Part shown: positions 44,123 through 53,103 of the stretch, one piece after another
How positions within the stretch are numbered: the stretch's first letter is position 1
Layout: every line of letters starts with the position of its first letter
Origin: Aquimarina acroporae
Lineage (GTDB): Bacteria; Bacteroidota; Bacteroidia; Flavobacteriales; Flavobacteriaceae
Reading direction: 5' to 3'
NCBI RefSeq assembly: GCF_023195925.1
Contig: NZ_JALPRE010000003.1
Span: forward strand, 372,001-436,000
DNA: 64,000 bases
Program-made: the position numbers and the translations under genes
The notes under the pieces: generated by a model
Seen by the model: the letters and a program-made list of their open reading frames with translations, nothing else
Databases searched by the model: none
What the model was told of the DNA's origin: nothing

Positions 44123-45004
44123 TTATTTCCCTCTTAATTTCTTATACATTGCCATAGCAGGCACAGTCATAAAACTGGCGGTAAAATTGCTTCCAGAATC
44201 ACTTCCAGCACTTACTAATATGTTGGCATATTTAGGAACTCTAAGCACTGCAATGATCATTACAACTTGTAAACATATAGACATGAGTATCTGGGTAAAA
44301 CCACCTGCTGCGGTGTTATTATGTATAAGTATTAAAATGGTCTTTAGAATTGTAAGAATAGGTATCCATAACAGGACGGCTAAGAACCCGAAGAACCATT
44401 TTTTCAGTACGTCCTGGTTGCCGGGAATTAAAGCCAGAGGTAGCGCAAATACTCCAATGACAAAGTAAATAGCTTTATATATAATTTGTCTAAGCATAAT
44501 GTATCCTGCGACCACAGATGCAATGAAAAAGATAATAAGGTGTAGTAGTTCTAAGACAGGATTAATTTGCAATACATCATAAACACCGTCACCACTTCCG
44601 TCGGCATTGCTATCCTGAATATGAGTAATACTTCCAGTGTAACTGTCTTCAAATTCTTTGGCGTCACCAACCTTGGTGACATAATGAGCTGCATTTTCGG
44701 TTACATCGGCAATAATATCTGTTGGGCTAAATAAAAGAAGTTCTACCAGTGGTTTGTACAATACCAAGGCCACCAAGATTAAAATTGGCCTTACCAAAGT
44801 ATATGGGTCTAGGTTCCCAGATGGGTTTGCGAAGTAACTCATTACTTTGGATCCCACTAAGATGATCATTAATATGGCGGCCAAACCATAAGCATAATCT
44901 ATTATATGTTCTATATATTGGTATAGCCCTAAGAGATTTTTATCTCCTACATTCCCTTCAAAAATAGCAGTCTGTAGACTGTTTATAATATCTGTTAAAT
45001 CCAT
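44123..45004 (-). CDS. traJ: VirB6-like polytopic channel protein (TraJ family)
   Basis: 293 residues with about seven hydrophobic helices (YGLAAILMIILVGSKVM, ILILVALVLYKPLVELLLF, LLHLIIFFIASVVAGYIML, FFGFLAVLLWIPILTILKTI) and a polar periplasmic loop around DADGSGDGVYDV-like Asp/Gly residues. It matches TraJ of Bacteroidetes conjugative elements in size and order. It would form the inner-membrane part of the substrate path. Confidence 0.85.
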   Translation of the reverse strand: MDLTDIINSLQTAIFEGNVGDKNLLGLYQYIEHIIDYAYGLAAILMIILVGSKVMSYFANPSGNLDPYTLVRPILILVALVLYKPLVELLLFSPTDIIADVTENAAHYVTKVGDAKEFEDSYTGSITHIQDSNADGSGDGVYDVLQINPVLELLHLIIFFIASVVAGYIMLRQIIYKAIYFVIGVFALPLALIPGNQDVLKKWFFGFLAVLLWIPILTILKTILILIHNNTAAGGFTQILMSICLQVVMIIAVLRVPKYANILVSAGSDSGSNFTASFMTVPAMAMYKKLRGK

Positions 45005-45074
45005 TTTTTTAATTTTTATTTGTTCTTTCGATGCTACATTATTCTCGCTCCAGAAATCTTAAGTAGAGTTGCTT

Positions 45075-45653
45075 TTATTTTGCAAGAATCCTGGAAACCC
45101 CCATTAGACTTAATACATCTTTATCTATTTGATGCACTTTTTCTCTTACTCTCATCATTCGAATCAATAATTTCAAGAAAGCCGTGTAGTTATATCCTGT
45201 TCCACCGCTAAGCAAGAGACCGCTTGAAATGACCTCTAACTCCGACTTTAACTTTTTGTAATATTCTTCTTGTTGTTCTAGATCAGCTTCATGCCGTTTG
45301 AGACCGTGCATGATTCCAAAAGTGGCATACTTTCGAGTTTTGATATTTGATTTTACATTTTCTATTTTAGTACTAAGACTATTTGACATTATATAAACCG
45401 CTCCATATACTGGAGATGTTTTAAGGTTACCTGTAACCCTTCTGTTTTTTGCATAGGTAGTTTCTTTGGTTTTTAGATTTCTAATTTGTCTAAGCTGGTC
45501 TTTCTTGTTGTCTAGTTCCCACCCCAAAAGTCCTGCGATTACTCCTTTTTCTGCAGCAACAACAACATCGGCTATAGATGAGGAATGCGTTTGTGATTGA
45601 ATGCTCATACAACAGCACAAACCAGTTATAATAAGTATGCTAATATTCTTCAT
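45075..45653 (-). CDS. Exported secretion-operon protein 5, coiled-coil rich (VirB5/TraI-like position)
   Basis: 192 residues with a signal peptide (ISILIITGLCCCMSIQSQ) and a largely helical mature part (RHEADLEQQEEYYKKLKSEL). It occupies the place of TraI/VirB5-type minor pilin proteins but is not clearly assignable by sequence. It overlaps the preceding gene by 14 bp. Probably periplasmic or on the pilus tip. Confidence 0.75.
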   Translation of the reverse strand: MKNISILIITGLCCCMSIQSQTHSSSIADVVVAAEKGVIAGLLGWELDNKKDQLRQIRNLKTKETTYAKNRRVTGNLKTSPVYGAVYIMSNSLSTKIENVKSNIKTRKYATFGIMHGLKRHEADLEQQEEYYKKLKSELEVISSGLLLSGGTGYNYTAFLKLLIRMMRVREKVHQIDKDVLSLMGVSRILAK

Positions 45654-46185
45654 TTTGTAAAGTGATATTTAATACGTTTTCTATGGTTGAGAGCATCAGA
45701 TAAATGCGTTCTCCTTCAGGAATAGGATTGTCGGTATTTGCATATTTTTCAACTCTTTTCTTTTCTCTGTTGAGTTTAGTGCTATACCTTCTTCTAATAA
45801 TCAGATTTCTAAAACTATCTCCAGGGTTTAAATTGAGTATAGGGTACTTTGAATTGATGTATCCCATACTTTCATACGTGTTATTGCTAAATGTTGTCCC
45901 ATTAGTAAATCTCGCCACGGTTCCTCTGGCTCTTGCACTAAATAATTGGTTCAACGATTTTAGTTCATCATACTGTTCTTTATACATCGAATTAAGTCCG
46001 TAGATGTATAGTGTATTCGCGGTAAGTTTACCTGTAAGTTTGTTGTTTTCACTATTGATACTTTTGTAACGACTTTGAGATAGATTGTCGGTCCAGCTTA
46101 CGTTAACGGTATGAGTAATAACTACCTGTGATTTAACTGAGAGGCTTATCATTACAAATAGTACATATATCAAAACTCTTTTCAT
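45640..46185 (-). CDS. Exported secretion-operon protein 4
   Basis: 181 residues with a signal peptide (VLIYVLFVMISLSVKSQ). The mature part is Asn/Ser/Tyr-rich (SRYKSINSENNKLTGKLTAN) and ends in a helical segment (GERIYLMLSTIENVLNITLQ). The family is not recognised. It belongs to a run of five exported small proteins between the VirB9-like and VirB6-like genes and is translationally coupled to the next. Confidence 0.72.
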   Translation of the reverse strand: MKRVLIYVLFVMISLSVKSQVVITHTVNVSWTDNLSQSRYKSINSENNKLTGKLTANTLYIYGLNSMYKEQYDELKSLNQLFSARARGTVARFTNGTTFSNNTYESMGYINSKYPILNLNPGDSFRNLIIRRRYSTKLNREKKRVEKYANTDNPIPEGERIYLMLSTIENVLNITLQNEEY

Positions 46186-46213
46186 GTTATGTTTTTTTAG
46201 TTAAGCTTCAGGT

Positions 46214-46777
46214 TTATTTTCGTCTAGTTATAAAATCAATTAGAGCACTTTGTTCTACGCTATCTTCGATCATGTCTAGTAGTCGATGAATATTAAAAAT
46301 AGATTCCATTGCATTTTGATAAAGGTTAAGTCTATCTCCGTAAAGGATTATTAGCGAACTATTATTGTTGAGTTCCCCTTGTAGATTATCGATCATTTGT
46401 TTAGCAGTTGCCAGGTTCTTCGTGTTTCTCTTTTTCTTGGTATAATTGAAGAAAGCCATGGTGCTATTTCTATTGGTAAGGGTATTATATCGCTTTCTGG
46501 CATTTGAAATTTCTTCATCAAGTTTATCATTAACATAAAGAGCACCTGCGGCTGCAGGACCTGTTAAGTAAGCAAGTCTTTCATAATATTTGTTTCTATA
46601 CCTGTTAATTTCACTGGTTAAATTCTTTTCATTCGATAACAATGATCTGTATAAATAGTAGGCCCCAACAGAGCCTCCCAAAGACCCCGGATCTGTTAGG
46701 AAAGGATATTCCTGAGCAGATACGGTCAAGCCTTTCAGTAGACACATTACTATTGCTATTTTATTTATAGCCTTCAT
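46214..46777 (-). CDS. Exported secretion-operon protein 3
   Basis: 187 residues with a signal peptide (INKIAIVMCLLKGLTVSAQ) and a mostly helical mature region (NLTSEINRYRNKYYERLAYL, TAKQMIDNLQGELNNNSSL). A TGPAAAGALYVND segment resembles the SPVYGAVYIMSN region of protein 5, so the two may be distant paralogues. Likely periplasmic; role inferred from the operon only. Confidence 0.72.
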   Translation of the reverse strand: MKAINKIAIVMCLLKGLTVSAQEYPFLTDPGSLGGSVGAYYLYRSLLSNEKNLTSEINRYRNKYYERLAYLTGPAAAGALYVNDKLDEEISNARKRYNTLTNRNSTMAFFNYTKKKRNTKNLATAKQMIDNLQGELNNNSSLIILYGDRLNLYQNAMESIFNIHRLLDMIEDSVEQSALIDFITRRK

Positions 46778-46808
46778 TTTTTCTATGGTTTGTGTATTAG
46801 GTGAATAT

Positions 46809-47417
46809 TTATAATGAAAGGGTGAGGTCTGCAGCTTTTAGTACTCCCGATACTTCAGAAAAAGTAGCATAGTTAATTACTACAAAGCCTAATGCTGAAA
46901 AGAATAAAATCCTTCTTGCATCTTTATCGTATTTAGAAAATTCCTTAATGAGTTCACTTCGTAATTGGTAAATTTCTTGACGCTTTGAGGATTTAATTTT
47001 AGATTTATCTAAGTACATCAAAGCTGCTAGAACGGCTCTGTCTTTTGAAAGATTTTCAAAATATTCCCTTTTCGTTCTAGTCATATATGGTAGCGCAGCA
47101 TATTTCGATACGGTAGTACTGGCCAGAGAGGAAACGATTGAAGCGGCAATAGCTGGGAGTTCTTTTTCTTCATAATTATGTTTTCGCGTATAATTTTCGT
47201 CTAACATTCTCTGCATGTAACGGTTTGACTGACTCAAGAGAGAATTTTGAGATTCCAGTATACCGTTTCTTACCCCTATGATCGCTCCAAGTTCACCCAA
47301 CTTTTGGCGAGTTTTCTTGTCGTTATTATTGAAATGTGTATGTACATGAACAAATTGTCCTAAACATGTTTGACTTATAAATAGTAGTCCGATGATTAAT
47401 TTTAATGCCCCTTTCAT
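46809..47417 (-). CDS. Exported secretion-operon protein 2
   Basis: 202 residues. A signal peptide (ALKLIIGLLFISQTCLGQ) precedes a His/Asn-rich stretch (FVHVHTHFNNND) and long helices. A hydrophobic C-terminal stretch (ILFFSALGFVVINYATF) could insert in a membrane. The family is not recognised. Same run of small exported proteins. Confidence 0.72.
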   Translation of the reverse strand: MKGALKLIIGLLFISQTCLGQFVHVHTHFNNNDKKTRQKLGELGAIIGVRNGILESQNSLLSQSNRYMQRMLDENYTRKHNYEEKELPAIAASIVSSLASTTVSKYAALPYMTRTKREYFENLSKDRAVLAALMYLDKSKIKSSKRQEIYQLRSELIKEFSKYDKDARRILFFSALGFVVINYATFSEVSGVLKAADLTLSL

Positions 47418-47447
47418 AATACTTTATTTTTGATTTTTTCCTGTGTG

Positions 47448-47942
47448 TTAGTTTTTAGATAATAACCTGTATAAAATTTTTCGTTCTGCTTCGCGTTTCA
47501 TCGCTTCAAGTTCCTTGTATATGGTATTGGTTATACTCACATATTTCTCATTAATCTGTTCCATAACCCCTGTATTCACCCTATTTTTGGTGGTTGTCAT
47601 TAAGAGGTATAACACCGTTTTATGAGCATATATCAAGTAGTTTTTTTTATTGTTACAGGTACTTCTGGATTTAAGTCCTATATATCCATTACAGATATCA
47701 CTATAATCGTCATACTTAATGGTGATTCCCGGGGTGAAAAAATAAGCTTCCTTTGCACCTCTTATAGTAAGAGTTGGTAGCGCTGTAGTTGTATACGCTG
47801 TAGTTGTTTTGCTCATCTGGCGCCCAAGTTCTCTCACCTTGTTCCTCTCAGTTCCTCTCATAAGCATCCCTGGGATATCCAGATATTGTGCTGTTGAGTT
47901 CATCGTGATAAAAAAACATCCTATTATAAAAAGTACTTTCAT
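47448..47942 (-). CDS. Exported secretion-operon protein 1
   Basis: 164 residues with a signal peptide (VLFIIGCFFITMNSTAQ). The mature part has a pair of Cys in CNGYIGLKSRSTCNNKKN that could form a disulfide, and a helical C-terminus (AMKREAERKILYRLLSKN). It follows the VirB9-like gene by 21 bp. The family is not recognised. Confidence 0.72.
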   Translation of the reverse strand: MKVLFIIGCFFITMNSTAQYLDIPGMLMRGTERNKVRELGRQMSKTTTAYTTTALPTLTIRGAKEAYFFTPGITIKYDDYSDICNGYIGLKSRSTCNNKKNYLIYAHKTVLYLLMTTTKNRVNTGVMEQINEKYVSITNTIYKELEAMKREAERKILYRLLSKN

Positions 47943-47963
47943 TTTTTAGGTCTTATTGTGTTT

Positions 47964-48806
47964 TTAGATAATCTTAGGACGCAATAATCGTTCTCTGGGA
48001 ATATCTATACTTACCGATCTACCACCGTTTTCTTCAAAAATGTCTATCGCTAGTTTCTCATTTTCATTGAGCATGAACTTGTTAAACAGGAGGGTTACAG
48101 ATTGTTCGCCATGACCTATGATTTCAAAATTATCGGTACAGGTATAGATAGGAGAAATAACACGCTCCTGGTATAAGTAATCTTTACTCATTCGTTTACG
48201 TAATTTTGTTCTAAACAAGATATTATCGATATCGAAGTCTAGTGTAGATTCATTTTTTAACGCTATACGAACGGCAATTTTTTCTTCGACATAATATATT
48301 CCCGCAACCTCTATTCTTAAATCACCTTTTTTACCATCCTTAAGGTTTAGAATGTTTCGACTGTGTCTCGCCAATTGATTACATAAACCTTCAAATTGAT
48401 CTACTTTTTCTTTTTCTTCCTGCTCTTCTTTTTTAAATACTGTTACCAAATGGTCTGATGCTTTAACTTTATAGGTTACAGATTGTGCAAAACGATCATA
48501 ACCCAATGCAATAGAATAGTATCCTCCGTCATCAGTTATTACGGTAAGGTTAGAGAGTTGACTTCGAGAATCGATAAGTTCTTCTCCAATATGCTTTAAA
48601 CGAATCATTTGCGGTAAAGTGTCTGCCACGAAATATGGCGACCCTATATCCACATATTTGATTTTTTTATCAAATAGGAGATGTGTGGTTTTTACATCAG
48701 AGACCAATAAAGTATCCTGTTTGTTGATAGGTACCAAGTTGTCCTGACTATGAATTAGGCAATGATTCGCTACAATCATTAGTAATATTAAAAAAATGCG
48801 TTTCAT
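47964..48806 (-). CDS. traN: VirB9-like outer-ring protein (TraN / DUF4138 family)
   Basis: 280 residues. A signal peptide (IFLILLMIVANHCLIHSQ) precedes a beta-rich protein with the TraN pattern: KTTHLLFDKKIKYVDIGSPY near the start, ...VRIALKNESTLDFDIDNILF in the middle and GGRSVSIDIPRERLL at the end. VirB9-like proteins line the outer-membrane core complex with VirB10. It lies directly after the VirB4 gene. Confidence 0.88.
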   Translation of the reverse strand: MKRIFLILLMIVANHCLIHSQDNLVPINKQDTLLVSDVKTTHLLFDKKIKYVDIGSPYFVADTLPQMIRLKHIGEELIDSRSQLSNLTVITDDGGYYSIALGYDRFAQSVTYKVKASDHLVTVFKKEEQEEKEKVDQFEGLCNQLARHSRNILNLKDGKKGDLRIEVAGIYYVEEKIAVRIALKNESTLDFDIDNILFRTKLRKRMSKDYLYQERVISPIYTCTDNFEIIGHGEQSVTLLFNKFMLNENEKLAIDIFEENGGRSVSIDIPRERLLRPKII

Positions 48807-48841
48807 AACTTGTGGTTTTTATCTGGTTGTTTAATTGCTAA

Positions 48842-51187
48842 TTATTTTTCTACAAATTCTCTTAAGGCCAATTGCATGTTTTTCTTCTTGTTATAGACAT
48901 CGTATATGAATTTGTTTTCATCTGCATTAGAAGAGTAACAAGCATATCGTTCTGGCGATACGGTTACCTTGTATACATTTGACACACTACCTACTTTGAT
49001 AAAGACCTCTCTTTTATCGGTGGAGAATAGTTTTTCAAGATCAGACTCACTAAAGGATAGATATTGTGCAAACTTATCTTTGGTCGCCATCTTCTTTTTA
49101 TGAGAAAGAAGGATCATTGTGTCTGTGTTGTTAATCATTGCAGGTCCTGCAGGAGTATCCAAAATATCTTCCACATCTTGTGTGGCTATAGCTACTTCTC
49201 CGTAGAATTTCCTTACCGTTTTGTACAGATATTTGATGAATTGTGCCATTTCTCCTTTTGAAATTGGTTTCCAGCACTCGTCTATAAATATGGATTTCTT
49301 GATCTCGGGAATTTTTCTGATTTTTCCCATTACTACGTCTATACACAACATGGTAACCAGAGGGAATAAAACCGGGTGATCTTTAATGTTATCCATCTCA
49401 AAAACTATAAATCTTTCTTGTACAAGATCAATCTGGTCTTTAGAGTTTAGGATCTGACTATATTTTCCATCATGAAAATCGCGAAGTGAAAGCTGGAAAC
49501 TCGTTTTGTCAAAGTACTTTTCTTCATTATCCATAACTGTATGTTGATCTACAAATTCGTAGAATGAAGACATGCAAGGGAACTTGTTTCTATCAGATTC
49601 AAAACTTTCGTAGTAAGCATCTAGATATAACCCAATGATTTGTTTTTCTTCTCTCATATGCGGGTCATCACCTTTCCATAAAAACAGGATGAGAGAAGTA
49701 AGAAATACCTTTTTTTCGTTATCTATTTCACTTAGACTCTGGAAGTAAAAAGGATTGAACTGTAGTGGCATATCCAAATCGTAGGCAAAATATTGACCGT
49801 TTACGAGTTGACACAATTTCTTATAAGAGTTACCAATATCAATCATTACGATATGATGCCCTTGCTCGTAGTATTGACTGGCTATGTGATTGATCAGGAA
49901 TGATTTTCCGGTTCCAGAAGGACCAAAGATGAGTCGATTACGGTTTACAATAAGCCCTCTTTTTAGAGGTTCATCCCATAAATCTAATCGTACCGGAGCT
50001 CCATTTTTGCGATCGGTTAATAAAATTCCGTTAGTGTTTCCTTCATAATAGCTCTCAAAATTTAGAAATACTGGAGTTTGCTCAGAGATCCCGATAAACT
50101 TATAGTTTTCAGGAATGTAAACAGATGCACCGGGAGCATTATTGATATATAAATCCTTTAGAGCATATTTTATTTGGTATGGGGTAATTCCTAGTTCTTT
50201 GAAAGAGTTTTCTAATTGATTTTTATGGTTTTCTAGTTTTTCTTCAGAAGTATCCCAAAGAATGATATTGAAATGTTGGTTTACGAATTTCAACTCCTTC
50301 TCAATCACAGTACTTACCAATTCATCAATTTGATCATAGGTAACTTCATTTTCCTTTGATAAAATGGCTAAACTTTTAAACTGGTTAAGTTTGGTCTTTA
50401 ATTTTGAAAAAATACTGTCTGAACTACTAATATAGATTACCTGATTATAAATATGATTACATTCTAAACCAAGACATACAGGCTGTATAAACGGAATCTG
50501 AAAATTTGTTTTCTGGGTAGAGAAATCAATATTCTTTTTCGTGGTTTCAATGGTTAGGGGTAATTGATCGTATGAAGTTATGGCATACATTTCTCCAACT
50601 TTATTACCCACCTGAAGCTTTTTATCGAAGAAGATATCTTGTAGTGATTGATTTCCCTTTGGAGATAGTGAAAAATACTTTCCGATAACTTCAAGCATAC
50701 ATTCGGTATTCATTTTTTCGACTTCAAAAAATTCTTCTTTGATTAAGAAAGAAATACTTGTAGTCACAGTTTTAAGAAAAGTATCTACCTCTTCCATATA
50801 CTTTTCGTACTGTTTTGGGCTACTAGTAATACTCATTTTCTTCTTAGAATCCTTGGTGATAAACAAGTAACACTCATGGCTTAATGTGGGTTTTTCATAG
50901 AAAAACTTGTTATCACTTCGAGATAACATGTGTTCACCTTTTGCTATGGCTTCTTTTACCGTGTCGACAAAGAAGTAATCTTGTTTTTGAATGATAGTAT
51001 CTTCAGGTAAGGACCTGATGATTTTGTCAAATAACTGATTGATCCTTTCGATGGCGGCCATATCGAGAGAATATATTTGTGGTAGTTTTAACTTGTACCC
51101 AACGCTGATGTCTCCCTTTTTAGATACGATCAGATCATTCTCAACGGCATATATTGGAAATACGGTATTTAGAGTATCGTTTTTCAT
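48842..51187 (-). CDS. traG: VirB4-like secretion ATPase (TraG family)
   Basis: About 781 residues from MKNDTLNTVFPIYAVEND, the usual family start; an ATG at 51232 would add 15 residues. Walker A GPSGTGKSF near residue 422 and Walker B KSIFIDECWKPIS are clear, with QDVEDIL nearby. The N-terminal half matches the CagE/VirB4-type region. It energises pilus assembly and substrate transport at the inner membrane. It is encoded between the VirB10- and VirB9-like genes. Confidence 0.93.
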   Translation of the reverse strand: MKNDTLNTVFPIYAVENDLIVSKKGDISVGYKLKLPQIYSLDMAAIERINQLFDKIIRSLPEDTIIQKQDYFFVDTVKEAIAKGEHMLSRSDNKFFYEKPTLSHECYLFITKDSKKKMSITSSPKQYEKYMEEVDTFLKTVTTSISFLIKEEFFEVEKMNTECMLEVIGKYFSLSPKGNQSLQDIFFDKKLQVGNKVGEMYAITSYDQLPLTIETTKKNIDFSTQKTNFQIPFIQPVCLGLECNHIYNQVIYISSSDSIFSKLKTKLNQFKSLAILSKENEVTYDQIDELVSTVIEKELKFVNQHFNIILWDTSEEKLENHKNQLENSFKELGITPYQIKYALKDLYINNAPGASVYIPENYKFIGISEQTPVFLNFESYYEGNTNGILLTDRKNGAPVRLDLWDEPLKRGLIVNRNRLIFGPSGTGKSFLINHIASQYYEQGHHIVMIDIGNSYKKLCQLVNGQYFAYDLDMPLQFNPFYFQSLSEIDNEKKVFLTSLILFLWKGDDPHMREEKQIIGLYLDAYYESFESDRNKFPCMSSFYEFVDQHTVMDNEEKYFDKTSFQLSLRDFHDGKYSQILNSKDQIDLVQERFIVFEMDNIKDHPVLFPLVTMLCIDVVMGKIRKIPEIKKSIFIDECWKPISKGEMAQFIKYLYKTVRKFYGEVAIATQDVEDILDTPAGPAMINNTDTMILLSHKKKMATKDKFAQYLSFSESDLEKLFSTDKREVFIKVGSVSNVYKVTVSPERYACYSSNADENKFIYDVYNKKKNMQLALREFVEK

Positions 51188-51279
51188 CTGTTGTGTTTTT
51201 ATTGTTTTTTTAAGGTCAGATGGAATCGCCAATCATCATGTTGATGTGTGTCAACTTAGTTGTATTGGCTTATTTCATG

Positions 51280-52533
51280 TTATTTGGTGTTAATGTTAAA
51301 CCACAGGTGGTATTTCTTAGGCATATACACGGTTCTTTTATCAAATATTTCGGTGCTTATTTCTTTGGCAGCAGAAAGAATAGCGATGTCTTTTGCTTCG
51401 TCCAGATTGATACTGTTATTTCCACCTAATGCTGCGGCTTGAGTTCCTCTTTGATAAGCATAATCATATACATCGTTGGCTACTTTAGAAGGGATTTTGG
51501 GCCAGGTACGATTACCTAAATGAATTCCCTCTCGTCCATCATAATCGTAGAGACTAAAATCTAATAGATAGAGTTTATCATGAACCTTATAGCTATTGAT
51601 ATCTATCATTAATCTATCTGTTGAAAGATTAACTTTCCCATAAACCACCGACCCTTTTGGAATATATAGGGCAGGTTCACTTAATCGCACATCTTTTTTG
51701 GTTCTTATGGCTATGGTGCTACCATTAACCAATACACCCTGATCAACAGTTTCTGCTGGTACTAATCCTACGATTTTATCATCTCCTCTGGCAGATCCTG
51801 CTCCCTGAAAGTGATTTTTTGTGGTAAACTTATCTTTAATAGCGTTGGACATGCGTTCGCTGGCCATTTGGGCCGTTTTTGCAATATCTTCTGGGTTAGT
51901 ACCTCCCATTCCTGTTCCCAGGCTGGTTGGGTTACCTTCAGATTTCATTTGCATAGGAGGTTGTCCGTGTGCAGAAGCAACCTGATTATAAGAATCGACA
52001 AAAGCATTAAGGTTATCTTCTGGGTTATCTGACTGGGCAGCCATTCTAGATTGCTCCATAAGTTGATCTTGCAAAGCCATTATTCTTTGCAATTCATCGT
52101 CTATATAAACCTCTTGAACTTCTTGAGTATTCTGAGATTTTGTTGCTTGATTATAAGTCGTAGTAGTAGCGCTAGCATAAGCATCGTTTTGATATAATTT
52201 TTGTTGTTCTTCTAATTCTTGCGGATTCAAGGAATCTTCCATTCCTCTAATAATTGATTCTTCTACATAAACCTTTTCCTCTTCATCTTCAACATCGCTA
52301 AGGTTTTTTACAACCTTGTTGAGACCAAAAATGGATTTATCTTTTTCGTAGTTTTGAATTTTTGAAGTTCTCTTAATTTTTTTGTCATCAACTTTTGGTG
52401 TCAAAATGTTTATTTTGGCTTCCTTTTTATCAGACTCGTCCGAAGGCATGATGGCTACTTTTATAAAAACACCTATCAGTGCCATAAAGGCTGTAAATAC
52501 AACTGTCGCTATTATTTTTTTGTTTTTGTCCAT
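51280..52533 (-). CDS. traM: VirB10-like scaffold protein (TraM family)
   Basis: 417 residues: one N-terminal membrane helix (KIIATVVFTAFMALIGVFI), a long acidic/Gln-rich linker and a C-terminal beta-rich TraM domain (VRLSEPALYIPKGSVVYGKV, GREGIHLGNRTWPKIPSKVA). VirB10-like proteins span the envelope and connect the ATPases to the outer ring. Family length and order are normal. Confidence 0.9.
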   Translation of the reverse strand: MDKNKKIIATVVFTAFMALIGVFIKVAIMPSDESDKKEAKINILTPKVDDKKIKRTSKIQNYEKDKSIFGLNKVVKNLSDVEDEEEKVYVEESIIRGMEDSLNPQELEEQQKLYQNDAYASATTTTYNQATKSQNTQEVQEVYIDDELQRIMALQDQLMEQSRMAAQSDNPEDNLNAFVDSYNQVASAHGQPPMQMKSEGNPTSLGTGMGGTNPEDIAKTAQMASERMSNAIKDKFTTKNHFQGAGSARGDDKIVGLVPAETVDQGVLVNGSTIAIRTKKDVRLSEPALYIPKGSVVYGKVNLSTDRLMIDINSYKVHDKLYLLDFSLYDYDGREGIHLGNRTWPKIPSKVANDVYDYAYQRGTQAAALGGNNSINLDEAKDIAILSAAKEISTEIFDKRTVYMPKKYHLWFNINTK

Positions 52534-52542
52534 TTTTATTTT

Positions 52543-53100
52543 TTATTGATTCATTGCAATTTCCTTATCCTCTTTTTTAATCAAGCTTCTCCAAACCATT
52601 AGGGGATCTACTCTTTTCCCTTTGAGCCATATTTCATAGTGTAAGTGAGGGCCTGTTACTCTTCCGGTATCTCCCACCAAACCAATAATTTGCCCTTGTT
52701 GTATTGTGTCTCCTTTTGTTACCATTTTTATCCAAAGGTGACCGTAAAGGGTTTTGATGTCTTCTCTATGGGCTAGTAGAATGCGATTTCCATAACCTTC
52801 TACGAAGTCAGCTTTTTCTACCGTTCCACTAGCAGCCGCAAATACTGGTTTCCCTTTTGCAGCAACTAGGTCAATGCCTTGATGCTTTTTATTCTTTTTA
52901 AGGATAGGATGAAGACGGTATCCGTATCTTGAAGAAACTCTAATAAAGTCGTTCTTGTCCAATGGAAAATATATAGGAAGCGTACTGTTATTCTTAGTTA
53001 CTAATGCGATATCAGACTGTTGAGCGATGGTACTCGAAAAGCTTAATAGAACTGCAGCAACTGTTAACAAGATACGCTGTGATATGCTATAATTTTTCAT
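52543..53100 (-). CDS. M23-family peptidoglycan endopeptidase of the secretion operon
   Basis: 185 residues with a signal peptide and a LytM/M23 domain carrying all zinc and catalytic residues: HQGIDL (H73, D77), GYGNRILLAH, TLYGHL and HLHYEIWLKG. It would open the cell wall for assembly of the secretion channel, the job of VirB1-type hydrolases in other systems. It is 3 bp after the coupling protein gene. Confidence 0.92.
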   Translation of the reverse strand: MKNYSISQRILLTVAAVLLSFSSTIAQQSDIALVTKNNSTLPIYFPLDKNDFIRVSSRYGYRLHPILKKNKKHQGIDLVAAKGKPVFAAASGTVEKADFVEGYGNRILLAHREDIKTLYGHLWIKMVTKGDTIQQGQIIGLVGDTGRVTGPHLHYEIWLKGKRVDPLMVWRSLIKKEDKEIAMNQ

Positions 53101-53103
53101 GAT

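Noticed and set aside
44187..44468. Plus-strand 93-codon frame opposite the VirB6-like gene
   Set aside because: Antisense to a clear membrane-protein gene with no promoter; hydrophobic composition is mirrored from the real gene.
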